Shown here one piece after another: positions 1-7,912 of a stretch of DNA of 64,000 bases (the first letter of the stretch is position 1; each line of letters begins with the position of its first letter). The DNA comes from Paenibacillus pabuli NBRC 13638 (lineage in GTDB: Bacteria; Bacillota; Bacilli; Paenibacillales; Paenibacillaceae): contig NZ_BCNM01000030.1 of the NCBI RefSeq assembly GCF_001514495.1, forward strand, positions 1 to 64,000, given 5' to 3'. The position numbers and the translations under genes are program-made. The notes below the pieces were generated by a model. It ran no database searches and was not told the origin of the DNA. It was given only the letters and a program-made list of their open reading frames with translations.

Positions 1-578
1 AGGATTACGCCACTCAGATCCGTGTGCTGACAGAGTCTATCCAGCGTTTCATGAACCAAAGCAAGGTCATTTCGTTCGGAAAGATGCCAAGCCACAATCT
101 CGTTATTATACAAATCCTGAATGACAGACAGGTACACAAACTGTTCTCCAGCGCGAATATAGGTGATGTCTGTAACCAGTTTAGTTCGTGGTGAACTCGC
201 TTGAAACTGGCGCTCAAGTCGATTTGGATTCACTACAGAAGCTTGTTTCCCAAAGAATCGACGCTTCTTTCGAATAACAGAACAGATCCCTAATTGTTTC
301 ATTAAACGATACACCTTTTTGTGGTTAACTCTCAGGCCTTCTCTCCGTAAAGCCACCGTCATTCGAAGGTAACCAAAGTAGGGATGAACACGATGAATGG
401 CAAGCAGATGCGATTCCAATTCATGTTCTTTTTGTCTACGTTCACTTGTCGCCTGTCTACTTTTTCTCCACTTATAATAGCCCGAACGGGAAACCGCAGC
501 TAACTTCAAGAGCCAAGCCAGATCATGGCGTGCTCGCAGGTCCTCTATGATTTGAAATCTGGCAGCTTTACTCGTCAC
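1..578 (-). CDS. IS3-family transposase OrfB (integrase), partial
   Basis: Catalytic half of an IS3-family transposase, made naturally as an OrfAB fusion. Reading from the minus strand, the frame contains the HTH_21-like stretch with RVHPYFGYLRM and the start of the integrase domain with the first catalytic aspartate in TDITYI followed by FVYLSVIQDL. The remaining DDE residues lie beyond position 1. A GTG at 578 overlaps the orfA stop (GTGA) and could start separate OrfB, but the frame is open upstream to the A6G slippery heptamer at 602-608, so most product is expected as a -1 frameshift fusion with OrfA. Assigned to IS3 with high confidence; the exact start is uncertain. Confidence 0.85.
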   Translation of the reverse strand, partial: MTSKAARFQIIEDLRARHDLAWLLKLAAVSRSGYYKWRKSRQATSERRQKEHELESHLLAIHRVHPYFGYLRMTVALRREGLRVNHKKVYRLMKQLGICSVIRKKRRFFGKQASVVNPNRLERQFQASSPRTKLVTDITYIRAGEQFVYLSVIQDLYNNEIVAWHLSERNDLALVHETLDRLCQHTDLSGVI

Positions 579-874
579 TCCTTGTGTAGATTTGGATACT
601 GCTTTTTTAAGTATTCAATCTCCGCCCGCAAGTATGCCATCTCTTCTTCCATACTGGAAAACTTTGTTCTAAGGCGTCCTCGTTTAGATGCAGCAGGTTC
701 TAGACTTATTCCCTGTTTCGTTTTCGCTGCCCATACTTGTACCTGAGATTTATTTTGAATATCCAAATGTTTCGCCACTTCACGTATACTCATATGTTCC
801 TCGTTGACAAGCCGTACCGCCTCCAATTTCAATTCCAAGGAGTACCGCCGGAAAGTTTGTCCTTTTTTAGCCAT
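575..874 (-). CDS. IS3-family transposase OrfA (HTH protein)
   Basis: Small DNA-binding protein of an IS3 element (99 aa) that recognises the inverted repeats. It begins MAKKGQTFRRYS, has an HTH_Tnp_1/LZ_Tnp-like helix-turn-helix around residues 10-55 (SIREVAKHLDI, then QVQVWAAK) and a C-terminal leucine-zipper-like helix (MEEEMAYLRAEIEYLKKQ). The start at 874 is chosen over the upstream in-frame methionine because AAGGGGA lies 8 nt before it and OrfA proteins start here. The slippery sequence AAAAAAG (minus strand, 608-602) sits just before the stop, in the correct phase for -1 frameshifting into orfB. Confidence 0.88.
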   Translation of the reverse strand: MAKKGQTFRRYSLELKLEAVRLVNEEHMSIREVAKHLDIQNKSQVQVWAAKTKQGISLEPAASKRGRLRTKFSSMEEEMAYLRAEIEYLKKQYPNLHKE

Positions 875-976
875 GAAAAAATCCCCTTCGTTTGGCAAGA
901 TTAAGTCCATCTTAACAGATGTCTTTTTTCTCTTGTCTACTAAAAGGGGATAATACCAATTTAGCGGCTTTTTGTA

Positions 977-1030
977 TATGGGTACAAGTTCTTGTCCCGA
1001 GCCAGCCGAGAACAAGAACTTATACCCATA
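977..1030. repeat. 54-bp imperfect palindrome, REP/MITE-like
   Basis: Arms of 19 bp (977-995, tatgggtacaagttcttgt, and 1012-1030) match at 18 of 19 positions around a 16-nt centre. Neither side is followed by a T-run, so it is not an ordinary terminator. Part of the same sequence (gggacaagaactt..tacc) recurs at 54218-54239, which points to a dispersed repeat family. It lies 19 bp outside the IS end. Confidence 0.7.
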
Positions 1031-1101
1031 ACATATTAGATGAATATCTAAACAGTTGCGTGAAGGATATCAATCCAAAATGTTTAAAAAGCCTTATTTA
1101 A

Positions 1102-2115
1102 TTATTCTAACTCTAACAATCGCTTAAGATGACGATCGATAAGAAGTGAATCCGTTTCGTTTGCTCCGATTCCAAAACAGTGTCCCCATTTGGATTCTAT
1201 CGGTTGAAAAATAGCATTCGGCATATGTTGAACGTCATACGCGCTATCCTCTGGAGTGAAAAACAAATCACTTGATCCCGGCATAACGAGTGCAGGAGAG
1301 GAAATTTTACCTAATGCCTGTTCGAAGTTGCAGCGGTCCATGGGATTATCGCTAATGTCTCCATTTATGCCTGTACGTAACATAGCAATCAAGTCATTCG
1401 CGTCAAAAGACAAAAACACTTGATCCCAGTATTCTTCCACATAATCTTTTAATGTGTTGTATCCCTCGGATCGATACAATTTCTCCAAGTAATATGAATT
1501 GGAAAATCCCCAAGGGGCATAAACTCTTCCCATCGCTGCGAGACCTTCAACAGGTTGATGCTTGTAAAATCCTCTATTCCATTTTGAATCGGTTTGTAAT
1601 GCTGTAATCATGCCCTGGAATACCAGTTGTGCGAGGGGCCTGGTTTTCGCCGTTCCGCCAAAGGGTGCAATACGTTCGACCATTTCAGGGTAACTCGTTC
1701 CCCATTGAAAAACTTGCATAGCTCCCAAAGACCACCCTACGACAAGCTTGATTTTACGGATACCGAATTTTTGAGTCAGTAGTTGATGTTGCAAACGCAC
1801 ATTGTCATACATCGAGATGAGAGGGAAATTGGACTTATCAAAAGGTGCGGGTGTATTACTGGGAGAGGACGATAATCCGTTACCCAGCATATTTGGCACA
1901 ATGATAAAATACCGATTGGGATCTAGTGCCTTGTCCTCTCCAATTAACCATTCATTATCTGTATGAAGACCAGCAAACCAAGTTGGATAAACAATAACAT
2001 TGTCCTTAGCGGCATTTAAGGTACCATAGGTCTTGTATGCCATAAATGCTTGCGGGAGTTGCTGACCCGATTGAAGCCTTATATCTCCAAGAGGATATGT
2101 TTCATAATCGTTCAT
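1102..2115 (-). CDS. MetX-like alpha/beta-hydrolase (homoserine O-acetyltransferase family protein)
   Basis: Cytosolic alpha/beta-hydrolase of the homoserine O-acetyltransferase (MetX) group, 337 aa. Visible features are the N-terminal MetX-like segment (GTLNAAKDNVIVYPTWF), the nucleophile elbow VGWSLGAMQ, the acid-bearing turn PGSSDLFFTPED and the catalytic histidine in KWGHCFG. True MetX has about 350-380 residues and a more conserved start, so this could be an acyltransferase or a hydrolase; the exact substrate cannot be read. The ATG at 2115 is preferred to the TTG at 2133 because AAGGAG lies 9 nt upstream of it and overlaps the TTG-started codons. It is divergent from the LysR gene at 2244 with a palindrome between them, suggesting control by that regulator. 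Confidence 0.8.
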   Translation of the reverse strand: MNDYETYPLGDIRLQSGQQLPQAFMAYKTYGTLNAAKDNVIVYPTWFAGLHTDNEWLIGEDKALDPNRYFIIVPNMLGNGLSSSPSNTPAPFDKSNFPLISMYDNVRLQHQLLTQKFGIRKIKLVVGWSLGAMQVFQWGTSYPEMVERIAPFGGTAKTRPLAQLVFQGMITALQTDSKWNRGFYKHQPVEGLAAMGRVYAPWGFSNSYYLEKLYRSEGYNTLKDYVEEYWDQVFLSFDANDLIAMLRTGINGDISDNPMDRCNFEQALGKISSPALVMPGSSDLFFTPEDSAYDVQHMPNAIFQPIESKWGHCFGIGANETDSLLIDRHLKRLLELE

Positions 2116-2198
2116 TGATGTATGCTCCTTCAAAATAAAATTAGTACTAACTTGTTTTCACTCTACAATACGCATATCATCAAATCAACGAAACGTTT

Positions 2199-2215
2199 TT
2201 GAATATAACATTCAA
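2199..2215. promoter_or_regulatory. Candidate LysR operator
   Basis: The 17-bp palindrome ttgaatataacattcaa sits between the divergent hydrolase and LysR genes, 28 bp before the LysR start codon. It contains the T-N11-A pattern usual for LysR-type regulators. Assignment rests on position and symmetry only. Confidence 0.5.
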
Positions 2216-2243
2216 TTTTTTTGAACGGAGAGGTGCTTGATAT

Positions 2244-3134
2244 ATGGAAATACGACAACTAAAAACCTTTTGCACTCTTGCTTCTACCTGCAGCTTTAGT
2301 CGAACTGCTGAACTATCGAGCTATGTACCGTCTACCATAACGATGCAAATCAAATCTCTGGAGGATGAGCTGGGCGTGAAATTGCTGGATCGATTAGGCA
2401 AAAAGGTCGTGTTAACGGATGCAGGACAACAATTCTTACCTTATGCTACGAAAATCTTGAACGATGTAGAGGAAGCGAAGTATGTATCCAGCCAACATGG
2501 GGAAAACAAAGGAACGGTTGTGATCGGGGCAGATGAAGTTCTTTGCGCATACCTTCTACCTTCCCTGTTCAAACGTTTCCGGGAGGACTATCCTGGGGTG
2601 CGCCTATTGTTCCGTCCCTTGTCCGGCCAAGAGCTTAAATCTAGTCTGAGAGAAGGGCATGTGGATGTCATTTTTGTATTGGATGAATTTGCTGGAGGCA
2701 AAGACTTTCATTCAGAGCTTTTGAAAAAGGAGTCCTTTCATATGGTCGTTTCCCCAGATCATCTGTTGGCAGCTCGATCCTCATTGGTCATTGATGACTT
2801 TCACAGACAGCATTTTTTGTTGACCGAAAAGAACTGTTCTTATCGCACTCCATTTCATCAGTCCTTATTGAAAAAAGGCGCCGATGCTTTGACAGAACTG
2901 GAGTTTCACAGTGTAGAAGCCATTAAACAATGCGTTGTCGCTGGCCTCGGGATTGCCGTGTTGCCTGAGATGGCTTTAAAGGAAGACTTGAGAGCGGGCC
3001 GGCTCGTTGCTTTACCTTGGGATTTATCGGATGTATCCTTTTCAGCACAAATGCTCTGGCATCGTGAGAAATGGATTTCTCCATCTATGGCTGCTTTCAT
3101 CGAGATCGCAAAGAGTGAGTTAATAGTAATTTAA
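2244..3134 (+). CDS. LysR family transcriptional regulator
   Basis: DNA-binding regulator of 296 aa with the standard LysR layout: an N-terminal winged HTH (MEIRQLKTFCTLASTCSFSR through about residue 60) and a periplasmic-binding-like effector domain from about residue 88 (TVVIGADEVLCAYLLP) to the end. GGAGAGGTG precedes the ATG. It is transcribed away from the MetX-like hydrolase with a T-N11-A palindrome in the 128-bp gap, so the most likely role is control of that gene and of itself. The effector cannot be inferred from sequence. Confidence 0.92.
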   Translation: MEIRQLKTFCTLASTCSFSRTAELSSYVPSTITMQIKSLEDELGVKLLDRLGKKVVLTDAGQQFLPYATKILNDVEEAKYVSSQHGENKGTVVIGADEVLCAYLLPSLFKRFREDYPGVRLLFRPLSGQELKSSLREGHVDVIFVLDEFAGGKDFHSELLKKESFHMVVSPDHLLAARSSLVIDDFHRQHFLLTEKNCSYRTPFHQSLLKKGADALTELEFHSVEAIKQCVVAGLGIAVLPEMALKEDLRAGRLVALPWDLSDVSFSAQMLWHREKWISPSMAAFIEIAKSELIVI

Positions 3135-3193
3135 GGTGAGGGTCATATGTATCTAAAAGAGTTTGAATTAGATTTACCATATATTTAAAAACA

Positions 3194-3208
3194 AGAACAT
3201 GTTGTTCT
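3194..3208. promoter_or_regulatory. Candidate TetR operator
   Basis: Inverted repeat AGAACA-tgt-TGTTCT lies 78 bp upstream of the TetR start. TetR proteins usually bind such short palindromes near their own promoter. No clear promoter hexamers were fixed around it, so this is tentative. Confidence 0.35.
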
Positions 3209-3285
3209 GTCATGGGTTGTTATTTGCAAGCCAATGTTTTATATTGACATTACAGCAGGTCAAAAAAAAGAGGTGAATAGATAAG

Positions 3286-3999
3286 ATGACTCCACGCACC
3301 AAGGAACAAAACGAAGAGATCCGGCTGCGGCGTCTGGCACAAATCCGCAGAGCCGCTGCCGATGTGTTTTTGAACAAGGGGCCTTTACTGGAAATCCGCG
3401 ATGTAGCCACACAGGCGGGTCTCGGCTATGGTACGGTATACCATTATTACAGCAATAAGGGCGATTTGCTGCACGATTTGCTGTGGGACGCGTTGGAGCG
3501 GGCCTCGGGTTGGTTGGAGCTACTGCGTGCTTTGGCTTCGGAAAAGGCTCCTACGGACGGGCATTTCGGTTCAACGTTGAATTCCGGGAATTCGACTGAC
3601 ACGGATTCCCGAAGCAGAAGCCATGAAAAGGCTGATGGCGCAGATCTTGGCCCCACTGCCACCGCAGTCCGGCTACTGCAGCTGTGGGCGGAGGATCACG
3701 CCCTATACCTACTGTATAAGCTGGCCATGGAGGGCTTTACTTCGCTGCCTGAAGCTCGCTCGACCGCACTCTCGGCCGCCTTTCATCGGGAGGTGATCGT
3801 GCCGTTTGCCACGCTGCTGGAAGCCGGGTCTGCGGTGGACGGGGCGGCAACTTCCAACGGAAACGCGGCAGAGTTGCTGTATCGACTGCAGCGCGCGGAA
3901 ATGCTGCTGGCTGCCTTGGTCGGCTGCGCCTCGCTTTCGCTTCGCCGTGGAAAGCTCCATGAGGAAGCCCGGGATATTGTTCTATTTTTAAAATTATAA
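3286..3999 (+). CDS. TetR/AcrR family transcriptional regulator
   Basis: Predicted repressor, 237 aa. The TetR N-terminal HTH is clear at about residues 18-65 (IRRAAADVFLNKG, then IRDVATQAGLGYGTVYHYYSNKGDLL split across the helices). The C-terminal ligand domain is unusually divergent and contains a Ser/Gly/Asp-rich insertion near residues 95-120. GAGGTGA lies 9 nt upstream of the ATG. The stop is 26 bp before the methionine aminopeptidase start, so the two are probably cotranscribed. The inducer and target genes are unknown. Confidence 0.9.
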   Translation: MTPRTKEQNEEIRLRRLAQIRRAAADVFLNKGPLLEIRDVATQAGLGYGTVYHYYSNKGDLLHDLLWDALERASGWLELLRALASEKAPTDGHFGSTLNSGNSTDTDSRSRSHEKADGADLGPTATAVRLLQLWAEDHALYLLYKLAMEGFTSLPEARSTALSAAFHREVIVPFATLLEAGSAVDGAATSNGNAAELLYRLQRAEMLLAALVGCASLSLRRGKLHEEARDIVLFLKL

Positions 4000-4025
4000 A
4001 TGGATAGGGAGTGAACAAATCAAAG

Positions 4026-4772
4026 ATGATCATTTTAAAATCACCTAGGGAAATCGAAGAGATGAAGCCGGCGAGCCAAATCGTTGCGGACTGTTACCGT
4101 GAGGTGACCAAACTGATCAAGCCTGGGATCACCACACAGGAGATCAATGACTTTGTTGCCAGACACATTACCAAGCTGGGCGGCAAGCAGTTTACGAAAG
4201 GCTATAAAGGTTTCCCGGCTGAAACCTGCATTTCGGTCAATGATGTGGTGGCCCACGGCATTCCGTCGAACCGGGCAATTATGGACGGTGACTTGGTGAA
4301 GATCGACATCGTCGTGGAATATGGCGGCTGGTTTGGCGATTCGTGCATGAGTTATGCGGTGGGCAATGTTCGGCCGGAAGCGCAAAAATTAATGAAGGTG
4401 GCAAAAGAATGCTTGGATCTGGGGATCGCCCAGGCGCTGCCCGGTGGCCGGCTCGGCGACATAACATCGGCGATTCAACAGCATGCGGAAGCGAACGGGT
4501 TCTCGGTCGTGCGTGATCTGCTGGCGCATGGGATCGGGCGGAGCCTGCACGAGGAGCCGAACTACGAGCATATCGGCGTAGCCGGTAAAGGCATTCGGTT
4601 AAAGGAAGGCATGGTGTTCACGATTGAACCGATGATCAATGAAGGTACGTTCCGCATCATGATTGACGATGATCAATGGACGGCGAGAACAGCTGATGGT
4701 AAATGGTCGGCGCAATATGAGCATACGATCGCAATCACGCAGGACGGACCGCTGATTTTAACAGCCCAGTAG
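4026..4772 (+). CDS. map: Methionine aminopeptidase, type I
   Basis: Removes the initiator methionine from nascent proteins. The 248-residue length and all metal-ligand motifs of type I enzymes are present: the paired aspartates in KIDIVVEYGGWFGDSCMS, histidine in LAHGIGRSLHE, and glutamates in FTIEPMI and QYEHTIA. The start at ATG 4026 (MIILKSPREIEEM) fits family N-termini; an in-frame GTG at 4011 overlaps the likely Shine-Dalgarno AGGGAG and is less likely. It follows a TetR gene rather than ribosomal-protein genes, which suggests this is a second, paralogous aminopeptidase. That paralogy is an inference, since the rest of the genome is not visible. Confidence 0.93.
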   Translation: MIILKSPREIEEMKPASQIVADCYREVTKLIKPGITTQEINDFVARHITKLGGKQFTKGYKGFPAETCISVNDVVAHGIPSNRAIMDGDLVKIDIVVEYGGWFGDSCMSYAVGNVRPEAQKLMKVAKECLDLGIAQALPGGRLGDITSAIQQHAEANGFSVVRDLLAHGIGRSLHEEPNYEHIGVAGKGIRLKEGMVFTIEPMINEGTFRIMIDDDQWTARTADGKWSAQYEHTIAITQDGPLILTAQ

Positions 4773-4831
4773 AGAAAAGAGACGAACGAAGTCCGTAATT
4801 CGAGATGACGATAAAGGAGGGGGGAGATACA

Positions 4832-5956
4832 ATGCATTATGACGTAATTGTCATTGGAGCTGGTTCGATGGGGATGGCGGCAGGCTATTTTTTATCCAAA
4901 AGCGGGAAAAACACGTTATTAGTAGATTCCTTTGACCCGCCCCATAACAAAGGGAGTCACCACGGAGAGACGAGAATTATTCGGCACGCGTATGGAGAAG
5001 GAGAAAATTATGTTCCGTTGGCGCTCAAGGCTCAAGAATTATGGAATGACTTAGAGAAAATGACGGGAAAACAATTATTCCTCCCAACCGGAGTTCTAAA
5101 CGTGGGTTACGAGAAAACGGATTTTATCCAAAATATGATCTCAAGTTCAAAAACCTATTCATTGCCCCTTGAGATTTTAGATTCAATGGAAGTGAATAAG
5201 CGTTGGCCGGGAATCACATTACCGAACAATTACATTGGGTGCTTCGAACCAACATCAGGAGTTCTGAAATGTGAAGAATGCATTGAGGCCTATCGAGAAC
5301 TTGCAGTACGAAACGGCGCTACCATCATAACCAATAGTAAAGTAAAAGAAATAAAGGTTCATGATAAAAGAGTTACCATCAAGACCGATGATCATACGTA
5401 TAGTGCTGATGCGTTAGTGGTTTCAGCAGGAGCCTGGTCAGGAAGTCTTCTTTCCATGTTGGATCTAAATCTTCCTCTAAATCCAGTAAGAAAAACATTT
5501 GCCTGGTTTGATGACAATAAAGATTTATATAACCACAACAAATTTCCAGCCTTTTCATTTGAGACTTCTGAAGGGATTTATTATGGTTTTCCTAGCATCG
5601 ATGGTTCCGGATTAAAGGTAGGCCGACATGATGGAGGAAATACAATCAATCCAGATGAGCCGATCTTGGGATTTGATGAACTGGAGCAAGACACGATCGA
5701 TTTAAAACAATTTTTACATCGCTATATGCCTTCTACACAACAATTGAAGTACGGTAAAACCTGTATGTATACACTGACTCCTGATGAAGATTTCATTATC
5801 GACACACACCCTAACTATTCAAACGTTGCCATTGCATCAGGTTTCTCAGGACATGGCTTTAAATTCAGCAGTGTAGTTGGGCAAATTTTAAGTGAGTTAA
5901 TAATATCTGGGAAAACGGAACATAACATTTCTCCTTTTTCACTCCATCGGTTTTAA
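4832..5956 (+). CDS. FAD-dependent N-methyl amino acid oxidase (N-methyltryptophan/sarcosine oxidase family)
   Basis: Monomeric sarcosine oxidase/SolA-type flavoenzyme of 374 aa that oxidises an N-methyl amino acid to the amine, formaldehyde and H2O2. The dinucleotide-binding GAGSMG is at residues 9-14, the family motif HHGETRIIRHAYGEG follows, and the cysteine in KTCMYTLTPDEDF matches the site of covalent flavin attachment. The ATG at 4832 has AAAGGAGGGGGG ahead of it and is preferred to the ATG at 4805. A hairpin terminator follows at 5974. N-methyltryptophan against sarcosine preference cannot be settled from sequence. Confidence 0.88.
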   Translation: MHYDVIVIGAGSMGMAAGYFLSKSGKNTLLVDSFDPPHNKGSHHGETRIIRHAYGEGENYVPLALKAQELWNDLEKMTGKQLFLPTGVLNVGYEKTDFIQNMISSSKTYSLPLEILDSMEVNKRWPGITLPNNYIGCFEPTSGVLKCEECIEAYRELAVRNGATIITNSKVKEIKVHDKRVTIKTDDHTYSADALVVSAGAWSGSLLSMLDLNLPLNPVRKTFAWFDDNKDLYNHNKFPAFSFETSEGIYYGFPSIDGSGLKVGRHDGGNTINPDEPILGFDELEQDTIDLKQFLHRYMPSTQQLKYGKTCMYTLTPDEDFIIDTHPNYSNVAIASGFSGHGFKFSSVVGQILSELIISGKTEHNISPFSLHRF

Positions 5957-5973
5957 TAAAAGATGCTCAAGAA

Positions 5974-6001
5974 ACTTCTCAACGCATGTTGAGGAGTTTT
6001 T
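5974..6001 (+). terminator. Rho-independent terminator
   Basis: Stem acttctcaac / gttgaggagt around a GCAT loop, followed by a T-run, 18 bp after the oxidase stop codon. Confidence 0.75.
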
Positions 6002-6081
6002 GTGGTGACATTTGTTATGAATCAAATATCAATAGAGAGGTCTTGGAACTTGCCACTTGTGATCGCATGAACACAAAAGTG

Positions 6082-6133
6082 TAGACAACAAAAGGGATAT
6101 ACATTATGTTAATACTTAATGAAAGTGTTATCA
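6082..6133 (+). promoter_or_regulatory. Sigma-A-like promoter with cre-like/ROK operator
   Basis: Hexamers TAGACA (6082-6087) and TATGTT (6105-6110) are 17 bp apart. TGAAAGTGTTATCA at 6120-6133, just after the expected transcription start, differs from the cre consensus at one core base (C to T), so it may be a weak CcpA site or the autoregulatory operator of the ROK repressor it precedes. Confidence 0.45.
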
Positions 6134-6155
6134 AAAGTGGGTGGAGGTGAAAATA

Positions 6156-7187
6156 ATGGAACCTATCATTAACAATACCATGCGTGTCAAAAGAATGAAC
6201 CAGGAATTGGTACGAGAAGCGCTGAGAAATATGAGGCAGGGAACCAAATCCATGGTAGCAGAGGCAACAGGTTTAAGTCTAGCCACATGTCGTAATATAC
6301 TCTATGAACTCCTTAGCACGGGTGAACTCATTGAGTTGGATTTGGAGGAATCAAATGGAGGCAGACCTGCGCAAATGTACATGTATAACGTGAACTTTGC
6401 GAATATCGCCTGCATCATGGTCAAGGCTGGAGTAACAGTTCATTCCCTAACGTTCAGTGTCGTGAATCTGGCTGGGGAATCAATAGAAGAAGGCTATCAG
6501 GAAGTCGAACATATGAATGAGGAATTGATTTATGAGTTAACTGACAGACTTATACTGAAATATCCTCGTATTCGGGCATTGGGAATTGGTGTTCCAGGTG
6601 CAGTTCATCAAGGCGTGATTAATTCCTGTGATATTCCGAATCTAATTCATGTCAATTTAGTCGCTCCCATTCAAGAAAAGCATAAGGTTGAGGTTATTCT
6701 GGATAATGACATGAACCTAACCGTCTATGGACTTTATCAGAGACGGGGATACCATGAGAGGAAGTCCCTTATCGTTACGACATTTATTGAAGGTTCTTTA
6801 CCGGGGGCAGGGATCATGATTGATGGACACATTCACAGGGGGAATTCTCATTTTGCCGGAGAGGTCGCCTTTCTCCCTTTTGGGTTGTCTCATGCTGAGC
6901 AGTATAGGCAGCTCCATAATCGAAACACGTTCCATTCTTTAGCTGCCCGTGCAGTTTCGAGTTTGATTGCTGTGATGAACCCGGAAACGATTGCCTTGAC
7001 AGGTGATTTAATGAAACCTGGAGATGTTGAGCTGATCCGTAATGAATGTCTGAAGTATATTCCAGAGTTACATATGCCCCATTTAATATTACTGGATAAT
7101 CCAGATGAGGATTACATGTGTGGATTAATTAAAATGACACTGGAAAGTCTTTCTTATTCGCTGCAGCTAGTAGAGAAGAGGAGATGA
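6156..7187 (+). CDS. ROK family transcriptional regulator
   Basis: NagC/XylR-type repressor, 343 aa. A winged HTH occupies residues about 10-70 (KSMVAEATGLSLATCRNIL, then GGRPAQMYMYN wing). The ROK ATPase-like fold follows, with ILDNDMNLTVYG and the GAGIMIDGHIHRG / AGEVAFLPFG motifs. The CXCG zinc motif of many ROK proteins is not visible, which argues for a diverged regulator rather than a sugar kinase. The ATG at 6156 has GGAGGTG 6 nt upstream. The next gene, 52 bp downstream, is a sugar O-acetyltransferase, so a sugar-responsive unit is plausible. Confidence 0.85.
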   Translation: MEPIINNTMRVKRMNQELVREALRNMRQGTKSMVAEATGLSLATCRNILYELLSTGELIELDLEESNGGRPAQMYMYNVNFANIACIMVKAGVTVHSLTFSVVNLAGESIEEGYQEVEHMNEELIYELTDRLILKYPRIRALGIGVPGAVHQGVINSCDIPNLIHVNLVAPIQEKHKVEVILDNDMNLTVYGLYQRRGYHERKSLIVTTFIEGSLPGAGIMIDGHIHRGNSHFAGEVAFLPFGLSHAEQYRQLHNRNTFHSLAARAVSSLIAVMNPETIALTGDLMKPGDVELIRNECLKYIPELHMPHLILLDNPDEDYMCGLIKMTLESLSYSLQLVEKRR

Positions 7188-7239
7188 CGCTTTCCTTTGA
7201 CCGTTTAACACAAACCATTTCGAAAGGATAAAAACAACT

Positions 7240-7812
7240 ATGAAAACAGAAAAGCAAAAAATGATGGATGGAGAATTGTATAAGGCTTGGGACCCAGAAC
7301 TTACACGTGATCGGGCATATGCCAGACAAATGACACGAATGTATAATCAGACCACTGAAACGGATGATGAACAGAGAGTAGACATACTTAGAAAATTGCT
7401 CGGATCTACCGGAGAACACTTAGGAATGGAACCTAATATTCGATTCGACTACGGTTATAACATTCATGTGGGCGAACACTTTTATACTAACTTTGATTGC
7501 ACAATACTGGATGTATGTGAAGTTCGAATCGGTAATAATTGTATGTTCGGCCCAGGTGTTCATATATACACTGCTACACATCCTCTTGATGCAACGGAAA
7601 GAAATAAAGGACCCGAATATGGAAAGCCAGTAAACATCGGTAATAATGTATGGATCGGTGGCCGAGCTATTATCAATCCAGGTGTTACAATTGGTAATAA
7701 TGTTGTCATTGCCTCTGGAGCAGTTGTAACTAAGGACGTTCCAGACAACATGGTAGTTGGTGGCAACCCGGCGAGAGTAATTAAACAAATCGAAGAAACT
7801 CATACGGTTTAA
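7240..7812 (+). CDS. Maltose/galactoside O-acetyltransferase family (left-handed beta-helix)
   Basis: Acetyl-CoA-dependent sugar O-acetyltransferase of the Maa/LacA/NodL group, 190 aa, the usual length. The N-terminal Mac domain ([14 protein letters not shown], residues 8-62) is followed by hexapeptide repeats ([41 protein letters not shown] split in sequence). The catalytic histidine is in TATHPLD. GAAAGGA precedes the ATG. It follows the ROK regulator in the same direction. The role is probably detoxifying acetylation of excess sugars; the acceptor is not readable. Confidence 0.9.
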   Translation: MKTEKQKMMDGELYKAWDPELTRDRAYARQMTRMYNQTTETDDEQRVDILRKLLGSTGEHLGMEPNIRFDYGYNIHVGEHFYTNFDCTILDVCEVRIGNNCMFGPGVHIYTATHPLDATERNKGPEYGKPVNIGNNVWIGGRAIINPGVTIGNNVVIASGAVVTKDVPDNMVVGGNPARVIKQIEETHTV

Positions 7813-7912
7813 AGCGTTAAGCACGAAACCATCCGAAAGATCCTTTTGAAAAGAATATCCATAAATTTTCTGATCATACTAAAGTTAACTATTGTTGAAT
7901 GGATGTGTTAGC

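Larger units (their letters stand above)
1..958 (-). mobile_element. IS3-family (IS150-like) insertion sequence, truncated by the window edge
   Basis: Two overlapping minus-strand reading frames encode OrfA (HTH protein) and the N-terminal part of OrfB (DDE integrase). The outer end upstream of orfA is placed at about 958, where the minus strand reads TGGTATTATCCCCTTTTAG, starting with the TG usual for IS3 ends and followed by a C-rich then T-rich tract typical of the IS150 group. The other end lies outside the window, so the target duplication and exact boundary cannot be checked. The nearest gene downstream of the IS end is the hydrolase ending at 1102; no gene appears to be broken by this end. 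Confidence 0.85.

Noticed and set aside
919-1101. 60-residue plus-strand frame across the IS end and palindrome
   Set aside because: Spans the IS boundary and a palindrome; no ribosome site or motif.
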